Shown piece by piece: positions 17,482-27,167 of a DNA stretch of 64,000 nucleotides. The notes beneath the pieces were generated by a model that was given only the letters and a program-made list of their open reading frames with translations, made no database searches and had not been told where the DNA came from. Every line of letters begins with the position of its first letter. Position 1 is the first letter of the stretch. A program made the position numbers and the translations under genes. The stretch is from Paenibacillus agricola (GTDB taxonomy: Bacteria; Bacillota; Bacilli; Paenibacillales; NBRC-103111), in NCBI RefSeq assembly GCF_011440305.1, contig NZ_JAAOIW010000006.1:1-64000 (forward strand), given 5' to 3'.

Positions 17482-18663
17482 TTGAGAATATTGGATAGAA
17501 CGCATGATGACAGATCAGAAAGCTTCTCGATCCTTTCTATTTTGAAAATTAGTGATTACATTAAGTTGATTAATGAAGTATATGAAGTAAATGGTGGTAT
17601 TGAAGGGCAGAGAAGTAAACTGAAAACAACATCTGCAATAAGAATTAGGAATCGAATGGCATCAGATTTTGTAAATGGTGCAGTATTGCCTTCAGTAGTG
17701 ATCGGTATAGTTTTTACAAAAGAAAAATATGATAACATACTAAAAACTCCTGATGAAATATTTTTTAGGGATCTCTTCGAACTTGAAAAATCAAGGGTAT
17801 CCATCATAGACGGTATGCAAAGAACAACTGTATTTCTTGAGAATCAGGTGGCATTGCAAGAGAGAGAAATTCGAGTGGAGTTTTGGGTGACATATCAAAC
17901 TGCGGCATTAACATATAGAATGTTAGTTTTAAATACGGGCCAAGTTCCATGGAACCTGAGAAGGCAAATAGAGGTTGTATATTCATCAATAGTTAGTGAA
18001 ATTAAGACAAAGTTTAATTCGCAAAACCCTGAATTGGAAACCCAAATTGAAATGTATAAATTAGGAGAAGGTAAACGAACTAGACCGGGAGAATTTCAAG
18101 TCAATGATATTGTTGAATTGTATATTGCATTTGGCCTCAGAAAATCTAAGGTGGATACGGAAACCGTATTGGCCGATGAATTCTCTAGATTGGACATGAT
18201 TGAATCTGTCTCAAATAATTACTACCTAGAGGCATTTATTCAAGTTTTTTCATGTTTGTGTAAGTTTGACTTGGCTATTGGCAAATATAGTATTCCATTT
18301 TCAAGTGAAAGATTTAAAATTGGCAGAAATTTGTTTGATAGTCAACCAGCTTGTGTTGGCTTTTTTACAGCAGCAGGAATTAAAATATTTGGTCGACCTG
18401 GAACACATGTCAGAAGCGTTGAGCAACAACAAAAAACAGTACAAATTATTCAAAATAGATGCGATAAAGCAATTGAAATTATAAATCAAATTACTAATGG
18501 TGATGAATTTCTGCAGTTTGGACTGTTAAATGAGATAATAGCACTATCCTCAAGAACTAAAAGAATCGGGGATTTTGAAAGAGAGTTTTTCACAGATGCA
18601 TTCTCATTGTTTTTTTCTGATGAAGAATTTGAGTCAATGGAACCATTTTGGAGAGCCTTTTAA
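17482..18663 (+). CDS. DGxxR-motif (DGQHR/DndB or ParB-like fold) protein
   Basis: A 393-residue protein with SIIDGMQRTTVF (D110-G111-x-Q113-R114) and a later LNTGQVPWNLRRQ segment. This resembles the DGQHR/DndB group and the D-G-Q-[QH]-R core of DUF262/GmrS-type proteins, which bind nucleotides or modified DNA in phage defence. The start is TTG 17482 with GGAGG at 17470-17474. Its stop abuts the next ATG with no gap, so the two genes form a unit. The key motif has Met where Gln is usual. Assignment rests on this motif and context, so the precise family is uncertain. Confidence 0.6.
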   Translation: MRILDRTHDDRSESFSILSILKISDYIKLINEVYEVNGGIEGQRSKLKTTSAIRIRNRMASDFVNGAVLPSVVIGIVFTKEKYDNILKTPDEIFFRDLFELEKSRVSIIDGMQRTTVFLENQVALQEREIRVEFWVTYQTAALTYRMLVLNTGQVPWNLRRQIEVVYSSIVSEIKTKFNSQNPELETQIEMYKLGEGKRTRPGEFQVNDIVELYIAFGLRKSKVDTETVLADEFSRLDMIESVSNNYYLEAFIQVFSCLCKFDLAIGKYSIPFSSERFKIGRNLFDSQPACVGFFTAAGIKIFGRPGTHVRSVEQQQKTVQIIQNRCDKAIEIINQITNGDEFLQFGLLNEIIALSSRTKRIGDFEREFFTDAFSLFFSDEEFESMEPFWRAF

Positions 18664-20223
18664 ATGGCAAGACATATGATTCAAGCAAATAAAGAAGTAT
18701 TTAAACGTCTTATTGATAAGTTCAAGGAATTTCCGGAGCTTACCACTGGTGATATTAATACATCTGATCATGTGCCGAGATGGATATCAACTAATGTTGA
18801 TGAGAAAGAATTGTTAAAACACTCTACAATACAAGAAAAAACTTTATGCTTAACAGATAAGTATATATTTAAAATTAATTATAAATACGAAGTAGAACCA
18901 TTTACACAAGCACAAGAACTACAATTAATACCAGTAGATGCACAAGTTACAATAGTACAAGAAGAAGCGACAAGAATGCAAGAAGAAAAAGAAGAGCAAG
19001 AGAGAGCAGGAGAAGAGTATGTTCATGTAACTACTGGTGAAAGATTTTTTATTGTCCTTCCTGAAGCACAAAAGTTTACAGAGCCTTTCATGAGAGGTGC
19101 TGTTAATCAAATTAATGAGAACGCAGGATTGTTGACCTTAGTCTGGGGAGAAGGTGCATACCCGCTAAGTGAATTGAAGGATTATGGTAATCAATTAATA
19201 GAAACAGTATTTGGAAGAGATAAAGCATATGAACACAAAGACTTATCGGATTTTTTCGCACCATGTGATATTTGGGAAGTTGAAGAAGAATTGTATAATA
19301 AGCCTCCATACGCGATATATGGTGGAAGGTTGACTCAAGTTGATGAGAAATTAAATTTAGACTTCTTAATAGTCACAAAAATAAAAATCAGGAAAATGTT
19401 TGAGGATGATACTGGGAATATTATATCTGAAGCTTTATTTAGGGGCTTAACTTCGACACACTGGTCGCATTCTTTTCTCGAATTTTACCGGTGTATCGAA
19501 CGGCTTTATCATATCCCTTATCTTAAACAATTAGGTACCAGTTTAGATTCCATTAAATCTACTTCAGATATAGCAAGTATAATTGAGGATAGTCTAGGAT
19601 GGAAACCTAAAGAGGAGGAGGCACTGATTAAATTAATTCAATCATTAGATAGTTCATTTATCGGATATATAAAGCAGGAATTAAATATATTTGATCCCAC
19701 GGTAATAATAAGCCCAGATCAGACAGAAAGATTACTTAAGCAGAAAGAAACTAATAGAGCTAAACTACAAGATCTATTAGTAGACTTTAATATTATTCAT
19801 ACAGAAGGTAGGACGATATTAGAAAACACACGTGGTTTTGTCATTGAAAAACAAGAATTATTGGTTTTATCTTTTTCAAAGTACTCGAACATAATTCAGT
19901 CTACAGTAAATGAAGTAATTAATGCTTTAGACTTGTATATCATCGACACTAATAATGTTGATAGTGAAAATATAAAAATAAAACTAATTGATGACCTGTC
20001 CGAATTCTTTTATCAACAAGATCAGATGAATATACAAGAGAAGCTGAAATACGATGCTTTAATTAAGATAGTTGCAAGAGATTTATACAAAACTCGTAAT
20101 AATATTGCTCATTGGAGACCTATTGGTGATAATAATAAACCTATTGCTGATTGGCAGAAATTAATTGATGTAACAATAGATATAATTGATGAGCTATATA
20201 AGGAATTTCGAGATGATTTCTAG
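18664..20223 (+). CDS. HEPN-motif protein paired with the DGxxR protein
   Basis: A 519-residue acidic protein. Near the C-terminus is TRNNIAHW (R478 to H483), an R-x4-H motif with Asn after Arg, the signature of HEPN ribonucleases. It is followed by a long helix as expected for a HEPN bundle. Residues about 95-125 form a charged Glu/Gln-rich helix. The middle is unassigned. The ATG follows the upstream stop directly, with GGAGAG inside the previous gene. The likely role is the toxic RNA-cleaving effector controlled by the DGxxR partner; this is inferred from motif and pairing. Bases 20224-20472 contain no gene; a GC-richer patch near 20280-20325 could fold but is unassigned. Confidence 0.6.
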   Translation: MARHMIQANKEVFKRLIDKFKEFPELTTGDINTSDHVPRWISTNVDEKELLKHSTIQEKTLCLTDKYIFKINYKYEVEPFTQAQELQLIPVDAQVTIVQEEATRMQEEKEEQERAGEEYVHVTTGERFFIVLPEAQKFTEPFMRGAVNQINENAGLLTLVWGEGAYPLSELKDYGNQLIETVFGRDKAYEHKDLSDFFAPCDIWEVEEELYNKPPYAIYGGRLTQVDEKLNLDFLIVTKIKIRKMFEDDTGNIISEALFRGLTSTHWSHSFLEFYRCIERLYHIPYLKQLGTSLDSIKSTSDIASIIEDSLGWKPKEEEALIKLIQSLDSSFIGYIKQELNIFDPTVIISPDQTERLLKQKETNRAKLQDLLVDFNIIHTEGRTILENTRGFVIEKQELLVLSFSKYSNIIQSTVNEVINALDLYIIDTNNVDSENIKIKLIDDLSEFFYQQDQMNIQEKLKYDALIKIVARDLYKTRNNIAHWRPIGDNNKPIADWQKLIDVTIDIIDELYKEFRDDF

Positions 20224-20472
20224 TAAATAACTTATATTGTATATTGACAGGTTAAGTTACAGTCCTGAAAATATGTTATGGGTCGCCGTTAAGATTATAA
20301 GCGAAGCGAGACGGTGTCCTTAAAAGTATACATATACTCATATAGTTCGAACGAGATTTTGGAGTTGTATGGGTCTGAAAGGAACATGCATGAATTTATG
20401 TATGATCATCAAATTTAAAGATTTTTTGTTGAATAGATCATGCAATGAGTACTGTTATTGAGGGGAGTCAAA

Positions 20473-23400
20473 ATGAAGGATATAATTCAATCAAATTTAA
20501 AAGATCTGATAGACTATGTAAACGGAAAGAAGAAAATTAGTGAGAGGGCAACTTTGATTGCAAGTCTTACGGTGACAGCTTTTGCAATTGCCGTTCCCAA
20601 TCTGGGAACGGCTGCTTCTACGGCTTTTACTTTGATGGGGGTAGGCATACCGGTATCGATCAAGAAAGTTCTGAAATCATTGGATCGTTCGAGCACAGAG
20701 GATAGGGCTGTGGAGGTATTTGAGCGATGCCGATTTACCGACTTTGTGTTGTCCCGAATGGCTGTTGCTCAAGCCGTCGAGAAAAACCTTACAGGAGAAG
20801 ATCGTTTTTTTGCCCGTTGGAAATTGGCGAAAACGGTAGAGGAACATCAAAAGGAGATTCTAAAAAACGACGAAGAACGTGAAGAGAAGTACATTCAAGG
20901 ATATCAGGATAATCAGGAACTCAACCATGAAGCATACTGGGACCAGTTGCTGGCAGCCATTCTTAAGGTGATGGACATCAAAGCTGAAGAGGAGTCGGAA
21001 TTTCGAACAATGATGAAGCAAGAAATTGGATCGATGTACCAATCTTTAAAAAACCTGGTCATTTTTGAATCCGAATTCTTCAAACTTTACATAACAAGTA
21101 CCGTTACTCCTAATCAAATGATGTATAAACTAAACCAGCTAGCTGAATTTGTTAATTCACATGGTAATTTGTATAAGACAATAGATCAAATGGAGCAATG
21201 GCTAAAATCGAATACAGAGCCTTCGATCAGCCTGAACTTTTTTGATTACGATGACAAGGAATTCGCAGAGCGAGTGATCGAGCAGTTTGCTGATGAGTCC
21301 AAAGACGTGATCTATGTGAAAGGAAAGACAAGGGAAGAAACGATGTTCTACCTGTTGTATATTATAAAGAACCTCGAGAAGCATCACAAGCAGGATACCC
21401 TTGTCGTAGAAACACTCGAGAATTGGAATTCCCTCAAGGAAAACTGCCAAGGCAAAGTATTGATTCCAAATTTCCATGCGTCTGTAATCGATACTATCCC
21501 GGGCAATCGTAATATCATCATTTACGGGGATGAGAATTATATTGGCCACAAAAATCCGATCGAACTGAAAAAAAGAAAGCTTGCCAACATGCATGAAAAA
21601 CTTCGAGAGGAAAAAGTCGATCTAGAGACTGTCAATAGGTTCGTCCTACGCACAAATGGGCTTTATGCAAGCTTCAAGCGTATCGTCTTCAAAGGTAAAA
21701 CCGGTGAACCTGAATGGGAGGAAAAGAAAAATTCTTCACTTATTCCAGCGTTATTGGCTGGAATGTGGTCAGAGTCAGAAGGAGACATGCAAGTGATGTC
21801 CAAGCTGACGTCTGATGATTATAATAAATTAATTAGGATGTTAAATCCCATCATTGATTCTGAAGATCCATTCCTGATAAGCTTTATTGATTATGGCAGT
21901 TCAACGTTTCGGTTAGCTAATGTCGAAGAAGCATGGGAAGTCTTGTTCGAGGAGATTACCTTCCAACAACTTGAGACATTCAGAGAGATTGTCATCGAGG
22001 TACTGACCGAGGTGTCGCCGGAATATAAGCTACCTATAGAGGACCATTATAAAGCGGCGGTTTTGGACAAAGTTCTTAAATATTCCCGTATATTGAAAAA
22101 AGGGATCGCCCGCTCATTAATCATGCTAGCCAATATGTCCGCGGTTAACTATTCGCTCAAGCAATTTTTTCCTCAAAAATTCGTGGATGAGATTGTGTCA
22201 GAGATTCTGAATCAAGCGGATACGAAAATTAAGTGGATAGCTTTATCCGAATATTTTCCGGATCTTGTCGAAGCTGCTCCGGAAGTGACAATGGCTGTAG
22301 TTGAACGAGAGACCTCTGATTCGGGCTCTCCCTTCTGGATATTATTTGAACAGAATGGTGATGGATTATGGGCAAGGAATTATTACACACATATTTTATG
22401 GGCTTTAGAGAAACTGCTCTGTTTTGAAGAGACGGCTCCGGGAGCCGTTCGTATTTTGACAAAGCTTTCGGAGAGAAAAATAGTCTATGCGATATCCAAC
22501 AGTCCTTTATCGACTCTTGATCAGGCATTGTCAGCTTGGAGGCATGAGATCAACTTATCGATGGACGAGAAGATCCGCCTTACTCGTATTGTAGTGACAA
22601 ACAGTGAGATTGGGTGGGACCTGTTGGAACGGTTATTGCCGGATCGATCCCCTAGCCGTGTTTATACGGACATTTGCAAACCGGATTACAGACGATTTGA
22701 ATTCAAATATTTGTTGAGAAATAAACAAGATATTTTGCGGACTTTGCGAGAGTACACATTGTTTGCCGTTGATGAAGCACGCGTCGACTTAAGCAAATGG
22801 GGGCTTTTATTTAAGAAATTCTTCTTCTTCGAATTGGGTTTGGCTGATGAGGTCATTACAGGAGTCCAAAAGGCAATAAAGATGTGCGGTTCGGATGAGG
22901 CAAAATACGATTTAAAGGAAATAATAAGGGGTCTTCTTCATCAGCATCGCTTCTTTCGCGACGCCAAATGGGCGGCAGATGAAGAGTATCTGATGAGAAT
23001 TGAAAAAGAGGTCTTTGTGGTTGTTTCTTTCGACAACCACATCTATGAATTTTTGCATTTGTTTACATCTGATCAGCCGAATCTTATCCACCCTATTCCC
23101 TATCGCGAAAGAGAGCGTGATTATAGAGAGGAACGGGTGAGATTAAGAGAGTCAAGGAGTATTGCTCTCTCCAAGATTGTTAACGATCCGGAAATGGGAT
23201 TGGTCAAGCTGTTGTCGAAATTAACGGATGCACATGCTTTGGGACTTTACGACATCGGTTCCATTATGGCTAGCGATTTTCATGAGTATCAATCGGATGA
23301 CGAATTTGTTAAATTAATGTTGCAACTGAATCAAATAAAGATTCTTTATTCCTATATTGGTACCATCTATCAACATAACGGGCTTAAAGTCATTAAAGAT

Positions 23401-24435
23401 TTTCTTGGTACGTTTGAAGCAAATGATGAATTATTGGCAGGTATTTTAAGAATTGCTAAGATTGATGAAGCTTTTCTAAAACTAATAGACAGTTGTGAAT
23501 CTTCTGTTATCGAGACGTATTGGAAAGGCCTATCAATGATTGGCGAGATTGAGGATTTGACTGTCAGGGAGCATGTGTGGGATCGGCTGTTGAACTCCCG
23601 CAATTATGCACCGACACTCGATATGCTCCATCGATATTATGGCACAGATGTATATAAGCACCTTCAATTGCTGGAGAACATCCGGGATGATTTTGACGAG
23701 TACAAGATCAGTCAGCATGAGGAATACTTGATTGTGAAATCTTTCGAGAGGTTGTATAAGGCAGATCAGTTGAGCGAAAAGAATTCCTCAAGGGTGACAA
23801 GATTGGAATGGGCTTTTTTCAATTTGTTGATCAATCAGGCAACCCCGCGTTATCTGGAACGAGAACTAAAGAGCGATCCGGAGCTGCTGACCCAATTAAT
23901 CCAGTTTGCCTTCAAATCATCTGACCAAGTGGATTCTCGTGTTTCACTTAATGAGCAGCAACTGCAAATGGCCAAACAGTCTCTAAATATTCTTATGAAG
24001 GTTAAGTTCTGTCCTTGTATGGACGACAAAGGGAATATTTCTCTTAATGAACTTAAGAATTGGACACAGAAGTACCTTCAGTTGATTGATCAGAATAAGC
24101 AGGAGGTAATTGGAAGACAAATACTTGGGGAGTGTTTTGCTTATTCTCCACCAGGTGAGGATGGTGGGTTCCCTCATGAAGCGGTAAGACAGGTGTTCGA
24201 GGAGCATTATTCGGATCATCTCAAAGCAGGCTTTGAGATCGGGATTTTCAACAGCCGCGGGGTCTATACCGTGACTGGAGGAGAAGAAGAAGGGCAATTA
24301 GCGGAGCGGTATGGGAACTACGCACGTACTGTACGAATCGACTATCCTCAATTATCTAAGACACTAAAGGAAATATCGGACCGTTACATGAGTGATTCCG
24401 AAGTAGAAAGAGAGAGGGCTTCTCATGACATTTAA
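20473..24435 (+). CDS. Giant membrane-anchored protein with a degenerate P-loop (STAND-like)
   Basis: A 1320-residue protein starting at ATG 20473 (AGGGGAG at 20461-20467). Residues about 22-57 form one or two hydrophobic helices (TLIASLTVTAFAIAV; STAFTLMGVGIPV). A charged helical region follows. Near residue 290 is an NTPase-like strand-loop-helix (VIYVKGKTREETMFYLL) in which the canonical GxxGxGK[ST] is replaced by a Thr-Arg-Glu-Glu loop, so ATP hydrolysis is doubtful. The remaining 900 residues look like helical repeats. This organisation resembles large sensor proteins of defence islands. It overlaps the kinase gene by 11 bases. No specific family name is claimed. Confidence 0.65.
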   Translation: MKDIIQSNLKDLIDYVNGKKKISERATLIASLTVTAFAIAVPNLGTAASTAFTLMGVGIPVSIKKVLKSLDRSSTEDRAVEVFERCRFTDFVLSRMAVAQAVEKNLTGEDRFFARWKLAKTVEEHQKEILKNDEEREEKYIQGYQDNQELNHEAYWDQLLAAILKVMDIKAEEESEFRTMMKQEIGSMYQSLKNLVIFESEFFKLYITSTVTPNQMMYKLNQLAEFVNSHGNLYKTIDQMEQWLKSNTEPSISLNFFDYDDKEFAERVIEQFADESKDVIYVKGKTREETMFYLLYIIKNLEKHHKQDTLVVETLENWNSLKENCQGKVLIPNFHASVIDTIPGNRNIIIYGDENYIGHKNPIELKKRKLANMHEKLREEKVDLETVNRFVLRTNGLYASFKRIVFKGKTGEPEWEEKKNSSLIPALLAGMWSESEGDMQVMSKLTSDDYNKLIRMLNPIIDSEDPFLISFIDYGSSTFRLANVEEAWEVLFEEITFQQLETFREIVIEVLTEVSPEYKLPIEDHYKAAVLDKVLKYSRILKKGIARSLIMLANMSAVNYSLKQFFPQKFVDEIVSEILNQADTKIKWIALSEYFPDLVEAAPEVTMAVVERETSDSGSPFWILFEQNGDGLWARNYYTHILWALEKLLCFEETAPGAVRILTKLSERKIVYAISNSPLSTLDQALSAWRHEINLSMDEKIRLTRIVVTNSEIGWDLLERLLPDRSPSRVYTDICKPDYRRFEFKYLLRNKQDILRTLREYTLFAVDEARVDLSKWGLLFKKFFFFELGLADEVITGVQKAIKMCGSDEAKYDLKEIIRGLLHQHRFFRDAKWAADEEYLMRIEKEVFVVVSFDNHIYEFLHLFTSDQPNLIHPIPYRERERDYREERVRLRESRSIALSKIVNDPEMGLVKLLSKLTDAHALGLYDIGSIMASDFHEYQSDDEFVKLMLQLNQIKILYSYIGTIYQHNGLKVIKDFLGTFEANDELLAGILRIAKIDEAFLKLIDSCESSVIETYWKGLSMIGEIEDLTVREHVWDRLLNSRNYAPTLDMLHRYYGTDVYKHLQLLENIRDDFDEYKISQHEEYLIVKSFERLYKADQLSEKNSSRVTRLEWAFFNLLINQATPRYLERELKSDPELLTQLIQFAFKSSDQVDSRVSLNEQQLQMAKQSLNILMKVKFCPCMDDKGNISLNELKNWTQKYLQLIDQNKQEVIGRQILGECFAYSPPGEDGGFPHEAVRQVFEEHYSDHLKAGFEIGIFNSRGVYTVTGGEEEGQLAERYGNYARTVRIDYPQLSKTLKEISDRYMSDSEVERERASHDI

Positions 24436-25717
24436 GGGAGAGAAGCTTGAATTTATCAAGGGTGAGCGTTTGGACGGTGGTGGTAATGGAGATGTATATC
24501 ACATTATATGTAATCCACCTTCAGAGAGACCACTGGTTGCCAAATTTTTGCGGATCGGGGGGCGATTCGATACCAAGAGATATGAACGATTTAAGCGTGA
24601 AGTGAAGACGGTCCTTGTACTAGGTGATAAGTATCAAGGCATCCTTCCGATTATTGACCACAGCTTGCCGGAAGAGCCTTCAAGAGAAAATCCACCTTGG
24701 TATGCTATGTCATTGGCTGTGCCCTTGAAAAAGTATTTGTTTAATCGTAACGCCACAATTATAGAGAAGATGAAGGTCATAAAAGATATAGGGGAGGGTC
24801 TCCGCAATATTCATAATGAAGGGTTTTCTCATAGAGATATTAAACTGGACAATTTACTTATATACAATGATCGAATCGTTATAAGCGATTTTGGACTTGT
24901 AGCACATCACAACCTTGAACGTCTTACCACAATGCATGAGAAAGTAGGGCCATGGACCACGATTGCTCCAGAAATGAGGTTCTCTGCTTATGAGATTCAG
25001 GATGCTCGTCCAGCAGATATATACTCCTTTGCCAAATTGGTTTGGATTATTTTAATGGAGGATGAGAATGGGTTTGATGGACAGTATGGGAAAGAGAAGA
25101 TCTTTGGTCTAAAGTGCTCAGAGTTTGGGGTGGAAACTCTGGAATGCATTCACCAAACTCTCATGGATTCTACAGATTCCGATATTACCAAGAGACAGAC
25201 AATTGACGAAGTTCTTATGGTTTTAGAACAGTGGCATCGAATTATTGGAGACGAAATGTTGCTTGCAGAGGACAAACGTAGGGTGGTAAAGAGTGAAATC
25301 AAGAATGAATTTACACCTAGCATGGAATATTTCGAGGATATCAATACGGTCATAGGGATCATAGAGAAGATTTACAAATTATATTCCATAAAGAGTGAAC
25401 AGTTCCAGGAGATTATTCCAAGAAGTTGCAAGCGTTCCCGTTTGAAGAACTGCTTGGAGATCAGCGATGGATTAAACACCTATTTGTTCAAGCCAGTCAA
25501 GTTGACAATTGAGAATCGGATCGTTCATGGAACAGATCTTGAACAATGGTATTTGCTTGAGATTGAAACAATAGGGGAAGAAGAATTTTCTCATATCAAA
25601 GATAGATTTGTTCGATATGAGGACGTTGATTTTCTGGATAGCTTGTTAACCGGTCGTATCGACCTGAACCCGCCGATCATTGTCTTGCGGGCAGAGAAAG
25701 AAATCCAGTTTGTATGA
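24425..25717 (+). CDS. Ser/Thr protein kinase, Hanks type
   Basis: A 430-residue kinase with all main catalytic motifs: Gly-rich loop GGGNGDVY (18-25), VAK with K40, HRDIKLDN (D138, N143), DFG (155-157) and APE (181-183). There is no transmembrane helix or PASTA repeat. The last 160 residues are an unassigned domain that contains a short beta-rich part. ATG 24425 lies within the end of the giant sensor-like gene, so the two are surely co-translated. Kinases of this kind act as abortive-infection effectors in known systems such as Stk2. A sensor plus kinase defence pair is therefore inferred. Confidence 0.85.
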   Translation: MTFKGEKLEFIKGERLDGGGNGDVYHIICNPPSERPLVAKFLRIGGRFDTKRYERFKREVKTVLVLGDKYQGILPIIDHSLPEEPSRENPPWYAMSLAVPLKKYLFNRNATIIEKMKVIKDIGEGLRNIHNEGFSHRDIKLDNLLIYNDRIVISDFGLVAHHNLERLTTMHEKVGPWTTIAPEMRFSAYEIQDARPADIYSFAKLVWIILMEDENGFDGQYGKEKIFGLKCSEFGVETLECIHQTLMDSTDSDITKRQTIDEVLMVLEQWHRIIGDEMLLAEDKRRVVKSEIKNEFTPSMEYFEDINTVIGIIEKIYKLYSIKSEQFQEIIPRSCKRSRLKNCLEISDGLNTYLFKPVKLTIENRIVHGTDLEQWYLLEIETIGEEEFSHIKDRFVRYEDVDFLDSLLTGRIDLNPPIIVLRAEKEIQFV

Positions 25718-26010
25718 TCTCTCATAGGTATGATAAAGACAATGGCTCTTAGTTTGTTGGCAAGAACCAGACATCCAGATTGTAGTTACTCAACAGGCGT
25801 GTTGTAATATATCAAAAAGGACTGCCCGTGCTGGTAGGGGACTAAACTTTTAGATATTTATCTAAAAAGGTTTCTAACTTTTTTTACATGGTAATTTCTG
25901 GCGGTTCCACACTTTCTTTTTTTCATGTTTATCACGTGCCGCGGCAAGCCCAGTAAAATCAACAAAACTGGTTCCATAGTTTTATATCACCTGACACTTT
26001 TTTTTGTCAG
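25718..26010. other. Gene-free stretch near the presumed right border of the Tn7-like element
   Basis: No gene was found. It contains a hairpin TTTTAGATA-TT-TATCTAAAA (25848-25867), a likely weak terminator for the kinase, and an inverted pair CTGACA...TGTCAG (25991-26010) around an eight-T run. The composition changes to that of ordinary chromosome after about 26000. No repeated TnsB-type binding sites or TGT...ACA terminus could be confirmed by eye. Confidence 0.4.
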
Positions 26011-26352
26011 ATGAGGCCTGAATTTCAAGCGAAATTGGAAGGGACCTCTGACAGTGAAATCGGATTTTGGCAGTATAAGTCGCTGCTACAAGCTGGAGAA
26101 CAAGGGATATCAGCAATCAGTAAGGTGCATGAAACACTGGGCGGGGTTGCTAATATAGGGGTGTTACGCGAGGATGGGGAGTTTCTGATCTATGCAGCGC
26201 ATCCCGAAAATCGGGTTTATACTTTTGGATTAGGAAAGCTGAAGATGGTATCCACTGCACTTCATAGCCATGATGATTTTCTGTTTCAAGCGATTTTTCC
26301 CGAGGCTAGAAGCATCGAACTTTTACCGCTTCATACCGTACTGACTTTATAG
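26011..26352 (+). CDS. C-terminal fragment of an unidentified protein
   Basis: A 113-residue frame with good coding character (GVLREDGEFLIYAAHPENRVYTFGLGKLK). There is no ribosome binding site before ATG 26011, and the same frame is open a little upstream without a start. It reads like the C-terminal part of a larger gene cut at its 5' side, which would fit disruption near the element border. The family is not recognised. Confidence 0.4.
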   Translation: MRPEFQAKLEGTSDSEIGFWQYKSLLQAGEQGISAISKVHETLGGVANIGVLREDGEFLIYAAHPENRVYTFGLGKLKMVSTALHSHDDFLFQAIFPEARSIELLPLHTVLTL

Positions 26353-26447
26353 GTTGCAGGTATTGCAGGCATCCCTGCATCCGAAATTCAGGGTCGTTAA
26401 GAAACAAATGGGCAAATATTGAAGGCTTAATCATTACCTATTTTATG

Positions 26448-26480
26448 AGGGCAAGGGATAATCAACTCCTTGTCCTTTTT
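26448..26480 (+). terminator. Rho-independent terminator
   Basis: AGGGCAAGG pairs with CCTTGTCCT (one G-T pair) and is followed by a T run. It terminates the fragment gene ending at 26352. Confidence 0.7.
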
Positions 26481-26597
26481 ACTTTTCTCATGATTTTGGC
26501 TCAAAACTCTAATTCATGAGTATGCCCCAGCATGGGCGTTATCATAGGGTCTCGAACGGTGGAACGCACCTCTTAGGTATATCTACCTTCCTATGAA

Positions 26598-26901
26598 TTA
26601 TAACTTGGCATGGCCGTTTTTATAATCGGTCGGAGATAAGCCTGTAATTAACTTGAAAACCTTGCTGAAGTAGTACTGGTTGGTAAACCCGGCAATGGTT
26701 GCAATATCTCTAAACTTGAGGTTGGAGCTGTCCAAGAGCAGTTGTTTGGGCCTTCTGGATTCTTAGCTGGATTAAATATTCGATAGGTGAAATCCCCTTA
26801 TACTTCTTAAATTCCCGGCTTAAATAAGAAATTTTAGGTTCACTCGATCGGCCATCATCACTCCAGCGTTTATCATCTATCCATTTATCCCATGACAACA
26901 T
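26598..26901 (-). pseudogene. AraC-family regulator, broken
   Basis: The complement encodes the two-HTH AraC DNA-binding domain: KISYLSREFKKYKGISPIEYLIQLRIQKAQ in one frame, then LLLDSSNLKFRDIATIAGFTNQYYFSKVFK and LITGLSPTDYK in another, to a stop at 26598-26600. One indel near 26740 separates them. The N-terminal sensory part is missing or reduced. A 39-codon frame at 26909-27028 on the same strand may be its remnant. The complete HTH motifs show this was an AraC/YesN-like regulator. Confidence 0.75.
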
Positions 26902-27139
26902 TAACGAATTATTTTCTTGTACGGTCTAATGCATGAGATACACTCAATGCCTTCTCCCACATTATCTTTATTATATCGTCTCGATTGGGCAAGGTTTTCG
27001 AATTATTAATGCTTATAAATAATTGCATATCGATTCCCCTTTTTATTACAAGTCGCCTCCACCATTGCTACTCTCATTTTAGCTAAAGGTTAAAAAATTC
27101 CATACAGAATTCCATTAACCTTCCCAATAGCCTAACGAG

Positions 27140-27167
27140 GAGGCTGCCATTTGTTTCTGGCAGCCTC
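27140..27167. terminator. Strong hairpin terminator
   Basis: GAGGCTGCCA and TGGCAGCCTC form a perfect 10-bp stem with an 8-base loop. T-rich flanks are weak, so the direction is not certain. Confidence 0.55.

Noticed and set aside
20280-20330. A structured RNA before the membrane giant
   Set aside because: A GC-richer patch can pair weakly, but no known RNA family or conserved helix could be recognised by eye.
1-26000. A CRISPR-associated transposon (CAST) because of TniQ genes
   Set aside because: Both TniQ proteins are TnsD-length, no Cas gene or repeat-spacer array was seen, and tnsA is present with a TnsD pair, which fits an ordinary Tn7-like element.
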